Source: Aquincolibacterium sp041674705 (GTDB taxonomy: Bacteria > Omnitrophota > Omnitrophia > Omnitrophales > Aquincolibacteriaceae). From it: DNA of 62,858 nt. The notes beneath the pieces are model-generated. The model was given only the letters and a program-made list of their open reading frames with translations. It searched no databases and was not told where the DNA came from. Location: positions 1 to 62,858 of the forward strand of contig JBAYVF010000008.1 of the NCBI GenBank assembly GCA_041674705.1. Reading direction: 5' to 3'. The position numbers and the translations under genes are program-made. Positions 49,001 through 55,000 of the stretch are shown here, piece after piece. Within the stretch, counting starts at the first letter, position 1; each line of letters begins with the position of its first letter.

Positions 49001-52000
49001 TTGGGTTGACGGGTTAAGTCAATTTCAGCTCGAGCAATTACAGCCGGTTTTTAATCAATGGCTCGAAAACGGCGGTTTTAAGTTTGACGGTCATTCGAAT
49101 AAGGCCCCACTCTTACTATCATTATGGCATCGTGAGTCGAATGAAAAAATATATGAACTTCATCATTTTCCGCACATCGAAATTTACCGCGGTGGGCAAT
49201 TTTATTCACCCGAGGCGCTGGTTAAAAGCGGAGTGTTGCCCACGCGAAAAGTGCAATCGAAAAATCTAGCGCGATTAAAATGGTTTTATTCTTTAAATGA
49301 AATTGGTGTGGAGTTTCTTAAGGACTTGCTTGTGCTCGCAGTCAAATCAGGCAAATGGCCGCAAGGAAGAATCAAGGTTTTGAGCGATCTTATCGACAAC
49401 CTGGCGAAAGAACGGTTGAGCGCAGCTGCGCTTGAATGTCTGCGATGGATCGACCGAGAATATCTAGCCGGGACAAGGGACCTAGCCATTCCACAGGAAA
49501 AATCGGAAGTTTTTCAGGCTGCGCTTCAGGAATTGGTACAAAAAGGCATTTTTCGAATCTACGGAAACAAGATCTTATTAGTGACGCGTCATGGAACTGT
49601 TGTCTATTCGGATCGTTTTTGGAAAGATCAAATGCGTATCTTGGGCCATGATGATTTTTTGAAGTTCGTTGAAGCTCGGTGGCGAATGTCAACGCCGGAA
49701 TATCGGATGATGGCTGAACAGTATTCAGCCGCAATCATAAAAAAATGGGATCGTGAAACGCCAAGACTTCTTCCGGAATTAGTGATGCGGTCATGGATCG
49801 ATCGTATGGCCCCTTTAACAGATGAAGAAAAAGAACGCTGGTTTGAATCCTTTGAGTGTGATGACGCTTTGATCTTTGCAGCCGCTATTGAGGCGGGAGA
49901 GCGGAGGGAGGTGGAGCTTAAGGAATTTTTGAAGCGAAAGGTCCTCGCAATATTAAATCTTCCTGCAGAAAAGAACGGCTCATTACACTCCTATTCGGGT
50001 CATTTGCAAGTGCAGCTTCATTTATCCCTCAACATGATGTTTCGATGGATGCGTCAGCACAAAGGTGTGATCGATGACGACATCCTCTTCATTATGGACG
50101 CTATAATCAATGGTCCTAAAGATATTCGCATCCCGTCAATGATTTTACAGGACCTGACGGTCTATTTTGCAGGAGTTTACGAACAAATTATGGACAATGG
50201 ATTAAAACAACGCGTATATCGTTTCATTCGAGACGAAAAAGGGAGTTTTAAATACCGTTCCAACCAGTTGGGAAGTAAAGCGTTTAAAACGATTATCGAG
50301 AAATCTCCGGAGGACGCTGCTTTGGTATCGTCGCAGTCTTTTCGGATGATCGCGCCTGAGGCAGTTCAGAATGAAGAACGGAAAAAAATATTTCATGCGA
50401 TTGAACGAAAAAGAAAAAATGGCCAGCCCATCGAATTTTTAGCTTCCGATTGGGATGGTTCTTTGGTTGCGTTTTCTTCCGGGCAAGAAAGCAGGCTGTC
50501 GCCCGAGATGGCATTCTGGCTCAACTGGCTTATGTCGAAAGGTAAGCAAATAGTGATCACTACGGCAGCTTCCTATTCGCGATTCTACCGCCAAACAATG
50601 GATCCTAGTTCCAATCCGGTCCCGCTTGTTAAATCCAAAAATTTCAATGTTTTCAATGACACGGTTGCGTATTTAAATGATCGGCCGGTTTCATTACGCG
50701 AGTTTACGCCATCTTTTTTAAAGCAGTTACATGCAGTTATGGAAAAAATGAAATGGCATTTTCTCGATGACGGCAGGCCTCCTCAGCTGGCTTTTTGGCA
50801 CGAAACGCTCTCACGTGAAGAAGCGGTCCGGGAATCGGAGGCGATCAAAAGCCTGCTGCCGCAAGGAAATAATTTTTATTTAACGTTGTCGAAATTTCGA
50901 AAAAACGAATGGATCATCAAGCTTTATTACGAAACCAAAGAACTTATTTATCAAACTCCGCTGGCCAATGGTGAAAAAATTCAGCCAGGTCGTTCTCTTG
51001 TCATGGGAGACGATGCAGGACCGATGGGCAATGATGAGCCGCTTTTTCGAGGCGCGGCAGATGGCCTTAAGATCGCTTTGGGCGAAGAAAATATCTCAGG
51101 TGCTATGACCATGCAAACCAAAAATAAGGAAGGCGCTTTATTGGCCATCGAAGCGTGGGTCGCGTCGATTTTAATTGATGAAGCGTCTCAAGAATTGCTT
51201 CCTTTGGGAGAGAAACTTCAAGAGTTAGTAGTGATGATTGATGGAACGCCGGGTCTCGGCCCTGAAGTCTCAGAGCGCATGAAGAAAAACATCGGTGGTT
51301 TGCTAGCAAGAGTCAGGAGTGAAATGCGCGCCGATGAATCGGGCGAATTAACAGAAGAAGATTTGATCAGAAAAGCGGTAATTGAAAACCCTAACGCGGT
51401 TCTTCCCTCACCCGTCTATTTTCTGGAACTACATCCGACGAATCAGTGTAACCTTCGCTGCAAAGATTGTATCGCGGGTAAACGTGATCATGCGTTTGTT
51501 TTTCCATTCGACCAATTAAAAAATGTCGGTACCCTCAAGCCCTCTGAAGTATTGGTGATCGGAGGCGGAGAGCCGACCATCTATCGGGATGGTCAGCATA
51601 ACTTCAACGACTACATTTTAAAACTTGCCGCTGTTGCGCCGCAGGCAAATATTGGATTGGGTACGAACGGTGTTTATGTGCCGAAAGGGGATTGGACAAA
51701 GAAAATCAAATGGGTCAGCATTTCTTTGCATGGGACCAGTCAAGATCGGTTCCTTGGTTTTACCGGACGAGATAAATTCGACCAGGTTTGGCACAATATT
51801 TTTCAAGAATACGCGCTTAAAAGTCCCATTGAAGAAATTAAGATTTCTTTCGTATATACGAAGGAGAACTTAAAAGAGGTTCTGCCATTATTAGAGAAAA
51901 TTCGGAGTGCATGGACAGCCGTTGAGGCAGAGTTAGCGAAAAAAGGCATTAAGAAACGCTTCTGGTTTTATTTGCAGGCTGAAGCCGTTGACCATGGCCC

Positions 52001-55000
52001 GGATAGGCCCTTCGCTATTTTAAACCTTGATGATGAGTCCAAACGTATGTGGGCGGATGCGGTGGAGAAAATGCGTATTGAGAATCCGCCGTTATGGGCA
52101 TTTATTCAAGAGCATTGTCCCTGGATTTCCGGTGGACCGTTGAAGGAACGCAAGTCTGAACCTGCGAAACTTTGCTATATGGTAACTAATTATCTCCTTA
52201 TTGCCGCCAGCGGGTTAATTTACCCGTGCTGTGTAATGCCGGCATCGGCTCCCCGAACGAATCTCGGGCACATTACACAATCTTTGGAAGAGCTTCTTCG
52301 TAGACGTATGAAATTCATGTTCGCGCTACCTAAACGCTGTCGCATAGGTTGTCATATAGGCAATACGCTATCCGGGCAGACTGTAAAAAGACTATTATTG
52401 GAACCGGCCAATGCGGCTAACCCGGATTTGAAAATTAAAAACGCTCAAGCGACGAATGGAGTACAAGTCTCCGCGACTATTTCTTCAAACACCAAACAAG
52501 TAGGTCAGATCCAGCCCACCGTTAATGAACGAGAGAATCGATCTGAAATGCGCGCCAATGCTGTTGACTTAGCGCAGCAGAATAAAGATCTGATCGATCG
52601 CTTATTTTATGCGAAAGGTGTGCTGGCTGCCGAAGGTGCGAGGGTGGAGATGGCGAAGCGCGGGTTGATACTTTTAGAGCAATTTCCGATCGAAGATAAA
52701 CAAGTTATGGGTGCTGTTTTTAGGATGCGAGTTCGGGAAGTTCTGGGATCACGGATTTTATTGGCTGTGAAAGTTCCTAGCGTTGAGCGTGCGGCGTATT
52801 ATTCTTACGCGTTTGGAAATGTTGATTTGCTTGTATTACCAGCTGGCCCAAAGCCGGTTGAGCAACGGATGGCTAATGCCGTGCTGGATGAGTCAATGGT
52901 AAAACGATTGCCACCCTCCGTCTTTCCGAAAATATTTCGATATCTTGATTTTGGGCAGAGACTGAATTTGCAGACATTGAACTTTATTTTAGATTACCCT
53001 TGGAATGCTTCCAGTCCGGATGTTTATGAGCGAGAACTTGCTCAACTCCGCAAATACAGAAATGAAGCACCCCTGGGGCGCTTAATAACGAATAGAGAGA
53101 TGTTCCCAACGGATCGCGACGGAAATTTATACGCTCTTCATATTACAAGTGGCAAGTCAGCTATTCTTACATCTGCGAATAAAGAGATGCATACTACGCC
53201 CCATGCAGTTGGACCCGTTATTTATGCAACACCGCTTATCAGGAATGGTTTGAAACCGCTTTCTGAATCAGCAAAACCGGTCAGCCTGGCTGAAGATGTA
53301 TGGAAAAATCTGAGCGCTCGCCGGGAGATCGCTCATGATGAAAACATTGACAACTATGGGCTCGTGATCCGCGTTCCCTATCAAAGCGCTAGCGCAAATC
53401 GATTGACGAATTGGGTCGACTATTTTGGCTTCGGGCGCGCCGAACTCGAGACCTATTATCGTTTTCGAGCTAGGCCGGAGTGGACACCCGTTATGGATAG
53501 CATTATCCAGAAAGAGGTTGCCAGACAATATAACAGTTCCCATGAATTTCTTAAGAAAATATTGGGTAGCCGAAGCGTGGATGTCCAGCGAGATTGGCCG
53601 GCTTTCTGGGGCGCATTTAAAGAAGCTAGGGGCAATATGCCGATCCTCAATCACGCGTTTTTTGAAATCTTAAAATCTTATATTTTATTATTTCAAAACG
53701 ATCAGCAGTCGTTTGCAATGCGCGATGAGGGAAATATGAATGTGGGGCTTCAATACAAAGTGCTTTTTGAGGTCGATCCGAATCAGCGGATGCATTTCAG
53801 TACCCAACGTTTTACGCCCGAGATAGATGCTCTTCTGATCGCGCTCGCTAAGCATATCCGTTCCTTTTCTTCCGACCATTTTAAGGCATATGTCATGGAA
53901 CGCTTCCCGATGTTTATTGCCATTAAATTCTTAGAAGGTGAAACCCTTTCAGGTCCAGTCGATCAATTTGACGACTTGGCTGTGCGGCTTCCGAATATCG
54001 CTGGTTTATTACATTATAATGTTGCGTACGATAAGCTTTTAGAAACCTCATCGGATTTGAAATATGAGTATCAGCTTGTTTTTTCGCAGGTTTTGCGAGA
54101 CATTTTTAGAAAACGACGTATTTTTGTCCCGATTTTTGGGATGATGGTTCCGACGGGCGAATTAGGCGTGTGGCAGATGGGCGATGAAGATATTAAAATT
54201 TTTGATTTGTATTTTGATTTGCCCAAGCAAATAAGCCCATTAACTATTGGTAAGTCGTTGGATATTCATATCGCACGAAATAAGACGATTCGGGATGAAG
54301 AACGAGGATTAAGCTACAAGAGACCGGTGCGCGACGAATCTACTGCAGCTCATTCGGAGGAGAGTGATAAGCGGGATCGAAAAGAACATGGAAAACGTTC
54401 CGAAATACGAACTGTTACAGAATTATTGACGGACCGATATGCCTCGGTGGTGGGGCTGGAAGTGGAGGTCGGGCAACTGGATGAGGCGAGGCTTTCTTCT
54501 GTGACGCTGACGGCGCTTGTGCATGGCGGGATCTTTAACATTGGAATTTCTTCTGCGAAGATCGAAGCTGCGATTCGTGAAGTCCAGGCCGCGATGGCGG
54601 GGGATCTTTGGAGCGGAAATCTGAAGCGACTTCAAAAGGTGATGGCGTCCCGTCCGGATTCGATTTTTAAACCGTCGGATGCCCAGGGGGGGCTGATCGT
54701 TCCTCTTAAAGGTTTACCCGCCTCAGACCAGATCGCTCGCGATGTGTTTGCGATGATCACGAATACGGGCGTTCGGAAAACATATGTGTTGGAAGACGTA
54801 TCGGAGGCAGCTTGGAGATCTTTGCTCGAGCCCTTTGCGGCGACGAAAGATCTAAGAGGCGAATCGGTGCTTGATCGCTTGAAGATCGTTCCTGCAAAAA
54901 AAGGCGACCTGATGAAAGTAGTTTCGAGCTATGGCACGGGCATGGCACATCTTCTTGAGATGGATCCCCAGGATATTGTGGTGCTTTTTGAAGGGGCTGG

